From contig OY780932.1 in NCBI GenBank assembly GCA_963675945.1, forward strand, positions 2,728,001 to 2,792,000: a DNA stretch of 64,000 nucleotides. The letters are read 5' to 3'. Within the stretch, counting starts at the first letter, position 1. Every line of letters starts with the position of its first letter. Position numbers and translations under genes: made by a program. Shown in pieces: positions 25,043 to 34,494 of the stretch. This stretch comes from G963556115 sp963675945. GTDB lineage: Bacteria; Planctomycetota; SZUA-567. The notes beneath the pieces were generated by a model. It saw only the letters and a list, made by a program, of their open reading frames with translations, did no database searches and was not told where the DNA came from.

Positions 25043-26196
25043 TAGACCCGTATAGATTGGTCAGATGGCTGCAGTATTATATCCCGCAATTTACCGACGA
25101 TTTTTCAGAGTTTACCGACGTCGGTAAGATTGTGATTGGAGACGCTGGTAAAGTATCGATGCTATTATCGGCACCTGCAGATCTGGGTGTCGGCAATGTC
25201 TGGCTACAGAACGCCAGGGTACGCAACAGAATTATTGCTGCCGAGGCGGATGAATACGGGGTTAGGTTTACCACCGAGTATAATCATGACTTGACTGCGT
25301 TTATGGTTGAAAGGCCGGGTAGACAGTGGCCGGAGGGGAAGAGTGTCAAGGTTGAGGGGCTTTGGCATTCTGCCGAAAACTTTGAGCTCTCGCTTGAGCC
25401 GACAGAACACGGCGTCCCGAACCGTAGACAGTTTGTAGCCAATCTTAGTATTATCCCTGAGATCGATGGTAATCAGTATCTTATCGAAGACAGGAGTTTT
25501 GGGGTAAATGGTCTTTACGAAATTACAGATAAAATTTCTGACACTGAATACACTCTAAGATCTGTGGTCGCTGCTCCGGAACTTCCTGCTGGCGAATTAT
25601 ACGGTTGTAAGGTTCTTACCGGTACGCGGATAGCGTTAGCTGCGAGTGTCGACAAAGCTATTGAGTTGTTTACCCAGCATGATACTACTAATCCCTTTAT
25701 ATTTGTGATTATGGGGCCGCGTAGAGCTGAGCGGGAGTACGGTAATTCAGGGCATCTGCGCCATAACACCAAAAAGAACTGGGTCAAGATAAATACTTCC
25801 GGTGATTTCTCGGTAATAGTGTTTTTGCCTAGCAGCAATGAGTTAGCTGCGGAAGGTGCACAGAGAAAAGCTTACGTCGATATTTTTGATATTCTGAATA
25901 AGACCTTGGTGACGGCAGACCCTAACGGACTCTTTTTTGATGAGGTAGAGAGTAGTGATCGCTGCTCAATTACTTATACCGGTGATGCAGAGATGGATTA
26001 TGACACAGCCTGTTATACACATGAGTATAACTATTTGTTTAGAGATACTATAGTTGTTGATTCTGGCTTTGTGGCAGAGCCAACTGTTGCGCTGCGTGAC
26101 GTGCACATGTCATTCGGCATAGATAATAAATATGGGATAAACGAAAAAGTACCACTGAAAATTAATGTAGACATAGAGGAGCTTGAGAATGGCTAG
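25039..26196 (+). CDS. Unknown neck/tail-completion protein with inserted beta domains
   Basis: A 385-residue protein with no family I can name. The first part (DPYRLVRWLQYYIPQFTDDF) and a late segment (FVIMGPRRAEREYGNSGHLR) resemble the tail terminator/completion proteins of myophages. Between them lies a long beta-rich insert (about 60-190) with YEITDKISDTEYTLRSV. It sits where myophages have their tail terminator. A full and a half copy of the palindrome lie near its 5' end (25091-25127). Confidence 0.6.
   Translation: MIDPYRLVRWLQYYIPQFTDDFSEFTDVGKIVIGDAGKVSMLLSAPADLGVGNVWLQNARVRNRIIAAEADEYGVRFTTEYNHDLTAFMVERPGRQWPEGKSVKVEGLWHSAENFELSLEPTEHGVPNRRQFVANLSIIPEIDGNQYLIEDRSFGVNGLYEITDKISDTEYTLRSVVAAPELPAGELYGCKVLTGTRIALAASVDKAIELFTQHDTTNPFIFVIMGPRRAEREYGNSGHLRHNTKKNWVKINTSGDFSVIVFLPSSNELAAEGAQRKAYVDIFDILNKTLVTADPNGLFFDEVESSDRCSITYTGDAEMDYDTACYTHEYNYLFRDTIVVDSGFVAEPTVALRDVHMSFGIDNKYGINEKVPLKINVDIEELENG
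25112..25127. repeat. Palindrome TTACCGACGTCGGTAA, copy 3
   Basis: A perfect 16-bp palindrome identical to copy 1. A half copy (TTACCGACG) lies upstream at 25091-25099 in the same orientation. Read here as Thr-Asp-Val-Gly-Lys. Confidence 0.8.
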
Positions 26197-26461
26197 AAAA
26201 GATGTTGTGTCAGATGAGGTTGAGGTTGCGGGCAAGGCTGATAATCAGGAAATTTTGAACAAGGCCATTGTACCGCCTCAGAATAAGCAGAACAGTAAGA
26301 CTATTGTCAAATACCGTGTCAATGTCGCGATGCGAGAATATGATGTCGGTGATATTATTGATATTGAGTTTAATGAACATGGCAAGCCGGTCAAGGAATT
26401 TTACCGACGTCGGTTGGCGGAGGCGGCGCGCGAGAAGAATCCTTGCCTGACTAAGGTGTAG
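26189..26461 (+). CDS. Small hypothetical protein before the tail sheath
   Basis: The ATG at 26189 has AGAGGA upstream and overlaps the previous stop. About 90 residues, charged, with KTIVKYRVNVAMREYDVGDI and IDIEFNEHGKPVKEFYRRRL. Small proteins at this place occur in Mu-like tail clusters, but I recognise no family. It holds a copy of the palindrome core (26403-26414) read in a different frame from the other copies. Confidence 0.6.
   Translation: MARKDVVSDEVEVAGKADNQEILNKAIVPPQNKQNSKTIVKYRVNVAMREYDVGDIIDIEFNEHGKPVKEFYRRRLAEAAREKNPCLTKV
26401..26414. repeat. Palindrome ACCGACGTCGGT, copy 4
   Basis: The 12-bp core at 26403-26414 is perfect, with TT at its left side but TGG on its right. It is translated here as part of Tyr-Arg-Arg-Arg, unlike the Thr-Asp-Val-Gly reading in copies 1-3, so protein conservation does not explain the repeat. 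Confidence 0.75.
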
Positions 26462-26517
26462 AGTATCCTGATATTGGTCAGATAATAATAGTAACTATTT
26501 TTAAGGAGTGTATTGAT

Positions 26518-28095
26518 ATGAGTAATCCAGTAGATAATCCGGTCGTCAATATCCAGGTGACCCCGGCCAATATTGCGGCAACAATCGACGGTAGACGTGA
26601 TCTGCTCGTCGGTACCGTGCCTGTAGGAGCGACTGCGACATTAAAGAAGGTGTACCGCAACGTTGAAAAGATCGAATACAGTTTGCTTGAAACTTTGTTT
26701 GGGGCAAACTCAGATTTGTTCAATAGAATTCTTGTCTGGAAAGAACAGTGGCAGGGTAGTAGCCGGGTTGCTGAGCTTACGGTTATCGTGACCGCTGAAG
26801 CGGAATCTGCAACCAAGGCAGCCGCCGGGGTTGTGCTTACTGGTACCGCTACTGCTGATGGACGAATTCAAATCTCGCCAATTGATGATAAGAAATTTGG
26901 TGTGACGGTAGATATTGTCAAGGGAGATACGGCAGAAACAATAATTAATAGATTCAAGTTGAGATACAACAAACTGACAACTATGCCAGCGGTTGTTGTC
27001 GCTGATCTCTCGCACGAGACAGATAAAAAAATTACCTTCACTGCGGTAGATGCTGGCAGTGTGGGTAATAAATACCCAATTGCAGTCAGTCAGTATGGTG
27101 GTGCCGGTATCAGTTATGAGCTTACTGGTTTCAGTAGTGGTGCAGGGGAAGCAGATACAACAGACCTTTTTGATAATGTCGGTACTCTCCGTTTTACCGG
27201 TATCAATTGGCCAACAGCATGGATTTCACAACTCTCAGTTATTGAGACATTCCTTGACAACAGGCTCTATACGCAGAATTCTATCCAGGATGGTCAGGCA
27301 TTTATCGGCATCGACGGTACATATTCAGAATTGCTCAACCTTGTCAACCCGCTCAATAAGCAGGTGCTTACTTTCTGTGGCAATAACACTACCGATACCG
27401 CCGAGCATAAAGGCGGCTCGCTCCTCTCACCTGCTGATTGGCGAGCGGTGATGTTTATGGGGATTCGTTCAAGGCGTCTGACTACGGGAGCACCGCTTAC
27501 AGGTTATGTGACAACAACTGCCCCGTCAGACCAGATTGGGGGCGCGGCTCTTGCCAGTCTGCCGTATTTTAATACGCCGCTTGACAGCATTTCAACTACA
27601 GTCGGTGAAAATTTCTTCACCGAAGCCGAGCAACGTGATCTTGAGGATATTGGTTTCAGTATTATCGGACTCAATGACACAGAAGACACGGTCATCACTG
27701 GGGCTTTTGTCACGCCTTATACTAATGATGCTACAGGTGCAGACAATGGAAGTTTTCATTATTTAAATTATGTTGATACTGTTTCTGTCGCTAGAGAGAT
27801 ATTTTACGAAGAGATCAAAAGCCGTTATAAACAGACCCGTATGGCCTCCGGCGGCACAACTCCGGGGCGGAGTGCTTTTAATGAGGCCAAGCTCAGAGCT
27901 GATTGCAAGGCAATTTATGCAGATCTAGGCTCTTTGATGCTTGTAGAACAGGGGCGTGATGCACTCAAGTATTTTGATGACCGCCTGGTTATTGAGTTTG
28001 ATAAGATCAACGGGATTGCCAAGGTGCAGGCCGTCTTGCAGATCGTGGTTCAGGGACGTGTCTTTGATTTTGTATTTAACATGGATTTCAATTAA
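26518..28095 (+). CDS. Tail sheath protein (Mu L-like)
   Basis: A 525-residue contractile sheath subunit. The family pattern is clear: an N-terminal variable part, the central domain with VIETFLDNRLYTQNS and GDGQAFIG-like segment, then the conserved C-terminal part with VDTVSVAREIFYEEIKSRYK, FNEAKLRADCKAIYADLGSL and GRVFDFVFNMDFN at the end. Its presence makes this a myovirus. It is followed by the tail tube gene, as in Mu and P2. Confidence 0.92.
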   Translation: MSNPVDNPVVNIQVTPANIAATIDGRRDLLVGTVPVGATATLKKVYRNVEKIEYSLLETLFGANSDLFNRILVWKEQWQGSSRVAELTVIVTAEAESATKAAAGVVLTGTATADGRIQISPIDDKKFGVTVDIVKGDTAETIINRFKLRYNKLTTMPAVVVADLSHETDKKITFTAVDAGSVGNKYPIAVSQYGGAGISYELTGFSSGAGEADTTDLFDNVGTLRFTGINWPTAWISQLSVIETFLDNRLYTQNSIQDGQAFIGIDGTYSELLNLVNPLNKQVLTFCGNNTTDTAEHKGGSLLSPADWRAVMFMGIRSRRLTTGAPLTGYVTTTAPSDQIGGAALASLPYFNTPLDSISTTVGENFFTEAEQRDLEDIGFSIIGLNDTEDTVITGAFVTPYTNDATGADNGSFHYLNYVDTVSVAREIFYEEIKSRYKQTRMASGGTTPGRSAFNEAKLRADCKAIYADLGSLMLVEQGRDALKYFDDRLVIEFDKINGIAKVQAVLQIVVQGRVFDFVFNMDFN

Positions 28096-28128
28096 TCAAT
28101 TCAAATTATGTAATAGGGAGTTATAGCG

Positions 28129-28533
28129 ATGGCTGAAGGTAATGACAGAGTCAAAAACGGGTTGTCAAATGCGACAATCTATCTTAATGATAATGAAATT
28201 CTATTTGATGGTGAATCCGCCAGTTTCGACCCGGGAGGGTTTCAGAATGTTGTACGTACCGGTACCCGGGGAGGCAAAGCGGTTCTGGTTCAGACGCAGA
28301 AGACAGATGAGTCGTATTCTTCACTGACCTTTGACATGCTCAACGACCCAGACTCTCTGGCTGCGCTGTACGACGCAAAAGAGAGCGATAATACAAACGT
28401 GGTCAAGATTGTATTTCCGGATAAACAATACATTATTCAGGGTGCAACAGTTGTGGAGCGGCAGGAGGCCGGTATCAATAGCGATGGCAAGATATCTGTA
28501 ACCATTCAGGGTCTGCCATGCGAAGATGTTTAG
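28129..28533 (+). CDS. Tail tube protein (Mu M-like)
   Basis: A 134-residue protein directly after the sheath gene, starting MAEGNDRVKNGLSNATIYLN. The strand-rich body (SASFDPGGFQNVVRTGTRGG, YSSLTFDMLNDPDSLAALYD, YIIQGATVVERQEAGINS) fits the phage tail-tube fold. GGAG-type ribosome-binding site in the gap (TAGGGAG). The assignment rests on fold pattern and position. Confidence 0.85.
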   Translation: MAEGNDRVKNGLSNATIYLNDNEILFDGESASFDPGGFQNVVRTGTRGGKAVLVQTQKTDESYSSLTFDMLNDPDSLAALYDAKESDNTNVVKIVFPDKQYIIQGATVVERQEAGINSDGKISVTIQGLPCEDV

Positions 28534-28588
28534 TGTTAAAAATTAATTATCATAAACAATATCATTAATTGCTTGAAAGGTATTAACC

Positions 28589-29104
28589 ATGGATTTAGCA
28601 GGTACTTTGAAATATGAATTTTCTGATACCGTAAAAGATGTGGCTGTTCCGGGCGAAGGGGTTGTTGCTGATGTAAACGTTTTGACGTTGACTAGACCCA
28701 AGCGTAAGCAGGCAAACCTCGTATGTGGTTTGCAGGGTATTTTTGCCAGAGCAGTGCAAAGTATGCAGGTCACCGCTCTAAAGACCTTTGCCGATCTTGA
28801 AGATGCAGTGGAAAAAATTGGAGGACGTAATCAGAAGCGTGAAGATAAGCTTGAAGAGAATAAAGATTCATATAATGAAATTTTCGATACGCTCATGCTG
28901 GCAAGCTCTCATATTCCTGATGATGTGGATGTTACTAAAAAGTGTTATGATCTTCTGAACTCTGGCATTGCGGCGTGGGAGTCTGATTCAGGGCGGAGTA
29001 TCCCGGTTAAAGAGGTTCATCTTGATGAACTCAACCCGGATGAGGTCTTTGAGGTTACGGTAAGATACCTTGCTTTTTTTACGAAGATTGCAAGAGGTCT
29101 CTAG
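28589..29104 (+). CDS. Tail assembly chaperone, short form
   Basis: A 171-residue protein lying between tail tube and tape measure, where long-tailed phages encode their tail chaperone pair. It begins MDLAGTLKYEFSDTVKDVAV and has a helical centre (AVEKIGGRNQKREDKLEENK). The frame contains T-TTT-TTT at 29074-29080, a classic -1 slippery site, 22 bases before the stop. Slipping there would add the 64-residue extension at 29080-29274. The short form should be the abundant product. Confidence 0.85.
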   Translation: MDLAGTLKYEFSDTVKDVAVPGEGVVADVNVLTLTRPKRKQANLVCGLQGIFARAVQSMQVTALKTFADLEDAVEKIGGRNQKREDKLEENKDSYNEIFDTLMLASSHIPDDVDVTKKCYDLLNSGIAAWESDSGRSIPVKEVHLDELNPDEVFEVTVRYLAFFTKIARGL

Positions 29105-29274
29105 AGCAAATTACTCGGGATGCATTCAGAATAGCATTACTTACCGAGGGAGCAATTAGTTATACAGAAGCGATAGAATTTGGCACTGAAGAACTGCGGA
29201 TCAGTTCTGAGGTCATGCAAGAAGTCAGTACAATACGTGATCAAGAGATGCGTAAAGCAAAGCGGGGTAAATGA
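29080..29274 (+). CDS. Tail assembly chaperone, -1 frameshift extension
   Basis: This frame has no start of its own and joins the upstream chaperone by -1 slippage at the T7 tract (29074-29080). The extension begins Tyr-Glu-Asp and includes FRIALLTEGAISYTEAIEF and EVMQEVSTIRDQEMRKAKRG, about 64 residues, giving a long form of about 228. It ends in TGA at 29272-29274, overlapping the tape measure start. This matches the G/GT arrangement of lambda and the P2 E/E' pair. Confidence 0.8.
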   Translation, partial: YEDCKRSLEQITRDAFRIALLTEGAISYTEAIEFGTEELRISSEVMQEVSTIRDQEMRKAKRGK

Positions 29275-32021
29275 TGGCTGCAAACGGTACAAATTCCATA
29301 ACGTATATTTATAAGTTGGTTGATAACTTTTCTAATCCGCTGAAGAATATTAATAAATTGTTGACTAGCTTTGATGGAACGATGTCGTCAAATGTTTCTG
29401 CAAGTGATAATTTAAAAAAGGCTGTCACTGATCAAGCTTCGGCAGCTTGTCGATCTTTTGTACGCATGAATGGTAGTATTGAGACTGTCACAGAAGCACA
29501 GAATGAATTAAAAAAAGTTGCTCTTGAACAGGCAAAGTCTGCAATTAAAGGATGCTCAACAGCGAGTAGTGCATTACTAAAAACAGGTGCAAACGCCATA
29601 AAACTTAACGGTGTACAACTTAAAGTTACTCAGTCTGTCAATGAGACTGCGAGTGCTTTTAGAAAATTACAAATTAGCGCATCAAAGGCTTATGGCAAGA
29701 TCAAAAGCAGTGCAGGGGCAGCAAAAGAAAGTATTAAAAAAAGTATTGGTGATTCCGGGCTTGCCGGTATGGCTGTTGGCGCTTCAATTGGTGCGATGGT
29801 AAGTAAAAATGCATTGGATCAATATCTTGAGCAAGATCGGGAAATTGCTAGGACTTTGAGTATTATGTCTGGGGATAGTGCAGACAATAAACGTCAGATG
29901 ATTGAAGTCGCTTATGCTCTTTCAGAAAAGCTCCCGATTGATGCTAATTCTGCAATTTCTAGTCTTTATGATCTTACTTCTGCTGGGTTGGACGCAAATA
30001 ATGCAATGAAAGCCTTGCCGTTTGTGTCTGAATTTGCTACAGCCGGTATGACAGATGTACAGGAAGCAACTGAGTTATTAATGACTGCTCAATCAGCTCT
30101 TGGTATGAAATCAAATGATCCTACTGAAAATCTTGCGAATATGAAGGAAATAGCAAATAAAATCGCAAAAGCAAGCAATATTGCCTCTGAAAGTACAGCG
30201 GGATTTACAAAAATGCTGGTTACTAAATCTGCGGCTCAGATGGCAACTGCTGGAGTTGGATTAGATGAAGGACTGGCAACTTTATCAGCTCTTGCCGAGG
30301 CTGGTTTTAAGGGAGAAAGAGGCGGTGAAGCTTTTAATGCTTTAATGAACTCAATGAGTAAATATACTCAGAATAAAGAGGCATTTAAAATTACTGGTAT
30401 AAAAATATTCGATGAAAAGGGTGAAAGACAAAGCATTCAGAATATTATTAGGGATTATGCAAAAGCTTTGAGTGGAAAATCTGATAAAGACAAAATGACT
30501 ATTCTGCAGTCACTTGGTTTGGATCAGACCGGTGAAGAAGCAATAAAAGGTTTAATGCTTCAACTTGATAATATGGAAAAATTTAAAAATGAGATAGCAA
30601 ATTCTGATGGTACCGTTTCTCGGATGGCTGATACCGTCTTAAGTTCTGACTGGTCCCAGTGGGAAATAATGATAAACAATATCAAAAATACGACTGTAGA
30701 TCTGGTTGCATCGGTATCTCCAGCAATACGCTTGTTTGCACAGTCCGTTTCCTGGGGAGCAAAAGCTTTGCAGAAGATGCCTGCTCCTATTAAATGGCTT
30801 ATAGCTGGTTTTGGAGGAATATTTACAGCAATAACGATGGTTGGTACTGCATATATGATTTTAAAGGCAACAATGGTCATACCTGCTTTGGGCTGGATAA
30901 AAGATGTTATACTCAAGAATTTGCTCTGGGATAAAGTAATCAAAAAGGTGATTTTTAGTCAGAATGGGGCTGTGCGTGTTACAGGGTTGTGGGGTAAATC
31001 AATTAAATGGTTGAGTTCACTTAAAACCAAGGTCATTGCGAGAATAAAGAGTTTTAACCTGGTAACGCTTGCTCATACAGCGGCAGCCAAGACCGCTGCT
31101 TTTGCCGCCAGAATCTGGGGAGGTGCTATCAAAAGTATCGGTTGGATCAAGCAAACCGCCGCTATGCTGGCTCACAAAACGGCAATGTTGGCGATTTCTG
31201 TCGCGACTAAAGCGGTTACTGCAGTAACCTGGCTCTGGAATGCGGCACAAGGCGCGCTCAATGTTGTCCTTACTGCTAATCCTATCGGTATAGTCATTGC
31301 GGCGGTAGGCGTATTGTCTTACGGAATATACAAGCTGGTTCAGTGGTTTAGGGAATGTTATACAGAGACAGGGTCTGTCTGGGGAGCACTGGGTGTAATG
31401 TATGAGAAGTCAAAGAAAGTACTCTCCGTAATTGCTCCTTTTATTGTTGGAATTGTCGAACTCGTAAAATGGTTTAGAGAGTGCTATAGAGAGACTGGTT
31501 CGGTTTGGGGAGCGTTGAAGCTGATGGGCAACGGTATCTATGAGCATGTTGCCAAACCGTTTGAGTGGGTCGCAGAAAAAATTAGTGGATTTGTTGATTG
31601 GATCGGCAAGGTAACCGGTATCTCTGACAGCTTTGTAGAAGTTATCAAAGAATTTGGCGAGAGTATTCAGAATTGGCTGATTGATAAGTTTGACTGGGTT
31701 ATTAATAAGGCCAAGGACTTTTTGGGTTGGCTGGGTAAGATTGCCAATTCAGTTAATGACTGGTTTGGCGGTAATGATTCTAGTGTTGAGGTTAATCGTA
31801 ATTCAACCACCTCAACAGAACTGACGAACTCCGATATAGCCAATACCCCTGGTTATATACAACCGTATGCAGATAACTACTCTCAGAAAACCGCTGATAT
31901 TCAGACTCTTATTCATAATTTCACGGGCAAGATTGTCGTTGCTGCTACTGGTGATAGCAAGGTTGTGAGTGCGCAAATTAACCTGCCTAAAGGCATGAAT
32001 ATGGCTCATATCTCAGGATAA
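29271..32021 (+). CDS. Tail tape measure protein
   Basis: A 916-residue protein that sets tail length and is ejected with DNA. The N-terminal half has the TP901-type core (SALAEAGFKGERGGEAFNAL, SLGLDQTGEEAIKGL). Hydrophobic segments lie in the middle (about 510-540 and 670-700). The C-terminal third has a tandem repeat around WFRECYTETGSVWGAL and WFRECYRETGSVWGAL, about 42 residues apart. The start may be at 29271 or 29274. Confidence 0.92.
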   Translation: MMAANGTNSITYIYKLVDNFSNPLKNINKLLTSFDGTMSSNVSASDNLKKAVTDQASAACRSFVRMNGSIETVTEAQNELKKVALEQAKSAIKGCSTASSALLKTGANAIKLNGVQLKVTQSVNETASAFRKLQISASKAYGKIKSSAGAAKESIKKSIGDSGLAGMAVGASIGAMVSKNALDQYLEQDREIARTLSIMSGDSADNKRQMIEVAYALSEKLPIDANSAISSLYDLTSAGLDANNAMKALPFVSEFATAGMTDVQEATELLMTAQSALGMKSNDPTENLANMKEIANKIAKASNIASESTAGFTKMLVTKSAAQMATAGVGLDEGLATLSALAEAGFKGERGGEAFNALMNSMSKYTQNKEAFKITGIKIFDEKGERQSIQNIIRDYAKALSGKSDKDKMTILQSLGLDQTGEEAIKGLMLQLDNMEKFKNEIANSDGTVSRMADTVLSSDWSQWEIMINNIKNTTVDLVASVSPAIRLFAQSVSWGAKALQKMPAPIKWLIAGFGGIFTAITMVGTAYMILKATMVIPALGWIKDVILKNLLWDKVIKKVIFSQNGAVRVTGLWGKSIKWLSSLKTKVIARIKSFNLVTLAHTAAAKTAAFAARIWGGAIKSIGWIKQTAAMLAHKTAMLAISVATKAVTAVTWLWNAAQGALNVVLTANPIGIVIAAVGVLSYGIYKLVQWFRECYTETGSVWGALGVMYEKSKKVLSVIAPFIVGIVELVKWFRECYRETGSVWGALKLMGNGIYEHVAKPFEWVAEKISGFVDWIGKVTGISDSFVEVIKEFGESIQNWLIDKFDWVINKAKDFLGWLGKIANSVNDWFGGNDSSVEVNRNSTTSTELTNSDIANTPGYIQPYADNYSQKTADIQTLIHNFTGKIVVAATGDSKVVSAQINLPKGMNMAHISG

Positions 32022-32027
32022 TAATTT

Positions 32028-33383
32028 ATGGTTAATTATTTGAAAGAATTACAAGTTGCTAGTTATCAAGGCGTGGAGTTTTATGTCGATACCGAGCAGA
32101 CAACCTGCGGACGTAAGGTCGCTATTCATGACTACCCGAATTCACCTGTTCGCTTTGTTGAAGATCTCGGAAAGATGCCGCAGGAATTTACAATTGACTG
32201 TTTTGTCAGTGGTGAAAACTGGCAGAGTGATGCAGAAGCTTTTGAAAAGGTCTTGAGTGATGGTAGTCAAGGTAACTTGACGCTACCGGTCTTGGGCTCG
32301 CATGACAATATAGCAGTCATTGGTACACCTTCTGTGAGCTCTGATAATAGCGGTAACCTAGGTATGATCAGATTTTCTGTAACTTTCTCAGAGACCAAAC
32401 AAGACGCAGCTCCAGCCGGTAAAGGAGCGATGAAAGAATCTGTTTACGGCGCTGGTGATCTTGCGCGCGTGGCGATTCAGGATGTATTTCAGGAGCAATG
32501 GATAATTCCCAATAGCCAGGCCAATGCTCTTGTTTCACAATTTGATATTGCGAGTGCTGTAGAAAATATGAATTCAATTTTTTCAACGCCGACGGGGTCT
32601 GTCTCTAGTGATGTGCAGAGTGCGATAGATCTGATAAGTAATAATATACCGGTTCTTTCTATAGAACCCGGTACACTTGCTAAGGCCTTTGGCTCCGGTA
32701 ACGATTCTATGACGGGGTTGTGGCAGTCGTTGTCAGAGAATTTTCAGGGTGGTGAAGCGTTTGACAGTGCTATCAACGCTATTCCATTTGGACAAGAATT
32801 GCTTAAGAGTTTTACTGAAATTCGTTCGGCTCAGGATTCTCAGGAGTATCCTGTTTCAACCGGGGATACCGTAAAACAGAGTAGTATTACGCCGTTATGG
32901 CCTCCGACCACTGCAGAGCGTATTGAGCGGAATTATAATCGAATTCTGATTGTCGAAATAATGCGGTTGAATGCTCTTATTATTGCTTACGAACAGGCCG
33001 CAGTCAAAGAATATTCGACAGCAGAGGAGATAGATAACAACCTCCGTCAATTGGCAGAGAGTTATAGCTATATCTTCAAGGCCGATACTAGGGGGAGAAT
33101 TCTGACAGATGATTTTGCCATTAAAAATGTTTTCGACCAGGTCAAATCTGAAGCCCTTAAGCTTATTGATATGAAAAAGCAACGGTCATATAAACAGACA
33201 CTTATTGAGTATGGCGGAGTTGTTGGCGCGACTACACTTGCGTATATGATCTATGCTGAGGATGTTGTCAGCACGATTGACCTTGAAGAACGCGCAGAAT
33301 TACTGTCCGGTATGAATCAAGCAAATAATTCTACTGTGCTTACTGGAAATATTATAGCAGTCGAAAAGGGGGTAGCCTCATGA
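32028..33383 (+). CDS. DNA circularisation / Mu gp43-like baseplate protein
   Basis: A 451-residue protein. The N-terminal domain has the DNA_circ_N pattern: ELQVASYQGVEFYVDTEQTT, then RKVAIHDYPNSPVRFVEDLG and PQEFTIDCFVSGENWQSDA. The rest is helical. In Mu-like phages this gene lies between tape measure and gp44-like hub, as here. Despite the family name, such proteins are structural parts of the baseplate. Confidence 0.88.
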   Translation: MVNYLKELQVASYQGVEFYVDTEQTTCGRKVAIHDYPNSPVRFVEDLGKMPQEFTIDCFVSGENWQSDAEAFEKVLSDGSQGNLTLPVLGSHDNIAVIGTPSVSSDNSGNLGMIRFSVTFSETKQDAAPAGKGAMKESVYGAGDLARVAIQDVFQEQWIIPNSQANALVSQFDIASAVENMNSIFSTPTGSVSSDVQSAIDLISNNIPVLSIEPGTLAKAFGSGNDSMTGLWQSLSENFQGGEAFDSAINAIPFGQELLKSFTEIRSAQDSQEYPVSTGDTVKQSSITPLWPPTTAERIERNYNRILIVEIMRLNALIIAYEQAAVKEYSTAEEIDNNLRQLAESYSYIFKADTRGRILTDDFAIKNVFDQVKSEALKLIDMKKQRSYKQTLIEYGGVVGATTLAYMIYAEDVVSTIDLEERAELLSGMNQANNSTVLTGNIIAVEKGVAS

Positions 33384-34489
33384 GTATGGAAATATTTGTC
33401 AATGGAGCACGGTATACTTATTGGGAGCAAGCCAGTGTTGAGCGTTCTCTTGACTCTGTCTGTGGCCAGTTTTCATTTACAACTTCGCCTACTCCAAAGA
33501 GCCGCTTTCCGATTCAACCAGATGCTGAAGTAGAGATTATAGTAGATGGCTTGACAGTGCTTACCGGCTATGTCGAGGTTATTCATGTAGATCAGAGTTC
33601 AGATAGCAGTAGTTTTAGTGTCTCTGGCAGGGACAATATATGTGACCTGATCGATAGTGGGGTGCCGGAAGAGGTGAAATCATTCCAGGAGTCTATTGGG
33701 CTGCAAGAAATTATCCTGCGTATTATCAGTGCGATCGGAATTCGTAAACTTTCAGTAATTTCTTTGGCTTCAAATATTACGCCATTTTCCGCAAAGGAGA
33801 TAGAGGCTTTTGAGTTTGGGGGTAATGCCCTTGACTTTATCACCAGTATCGCCAGAAAAAGAAATGTCTTTATTACTTCTGATGGTAACGGTAGACTTAT
33901 TTTATATTACCCTCCGTTCGGTATACACGGCGGTCGATTGACTCATAATGAGAATGATAGATCGAATAATATCCTGTCTCTCGAGTATAAGAATGATAGA
34001 ACTCAGCTTTTTAATGTATATAAATGCTCAGCGCAGGATAATGCCTCGGCAAATGGTTTACAGGTTTTAAGTAAGATCATGGGGAAAGAACCACCGGAAG
34101 ACGTGAAGAATGGCAATATTTTCACTGATAGCGATGTCCGCAGTGGTAGGTATGTTGAGATTCAGGCAGAAGAAGCTATGAATACCAATGAGCTCAAAAA
34201 ACGTGCAGAAGAGGAATCAAATATTCGTCGCGCTCGGTCATTAACATACGGTGTTACAATACAGGGGCATGCTCTTGATGGTGAGGTATTACGCTGCGGT
34301 TATAATGTTATGGTTAATGATTCAATATTCAAGCAACATGGTTCTTTTTTGATCAAACGAATAGTGTATACAGCCGATTTGAGTTCTGGCAGTACGACAA
34401 AGCTTGATTTGACTTATCAGCGTTCATACACCGGCAAAGGTTCAGTGGTGGCTCGAACATGTAGCACTGGCACTCCGTATTCAGGATAA
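33380..34489 (+). CDS. Baseplate hub protein (Mu gp44 / late control D-like)
   Basis: A 369-residue protein. The typical pattern is present: a short N-terminal part with EIFVNGARYTYWEQASVERS, VDGLTVLTGYVEVIHVDQSS, then SFSVSGRDNICDLIDSGVPE and the later DFITSIARKRNVFITSDGNG. The hub binds the central spike and closes the tail tube. The start overlaps the previous stop by four bases. Confidence 0.88.
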   Translation: MSMEIFVNGARYTYWEQASVERSLDSVCGQFSFTTSPTPKSRFPIQPDAEVEIIVDGLTVLTGYVEVIHVDQSSDSSSFSVSGRDNICDLIDSGVPEEVKSFQESIGLQEIILRIISAIGIRKLSVISLASNITPFSAKEIEAFEFGGNALDFITSIARKRNVFITSDGNGRLILYYPPFGIHGGRLTHNENDRSNNILSLEYKNDRTQLFNVYKCSAQDNASANGLQVLSKIMGKEPPEDVKNGNIFTDSDVRSGRYVEIQAEEAMNTNELKKRAEEESNIRRARSLTYGVTIQGHALDGEVLRCGYNVMVNDSIFKQHGSFLIKRIVYTADLSSGSTTKLDLTYQRSYTGKGSVVARTCSTGTPYSG

Positions 34490-34494
34490 TATTT

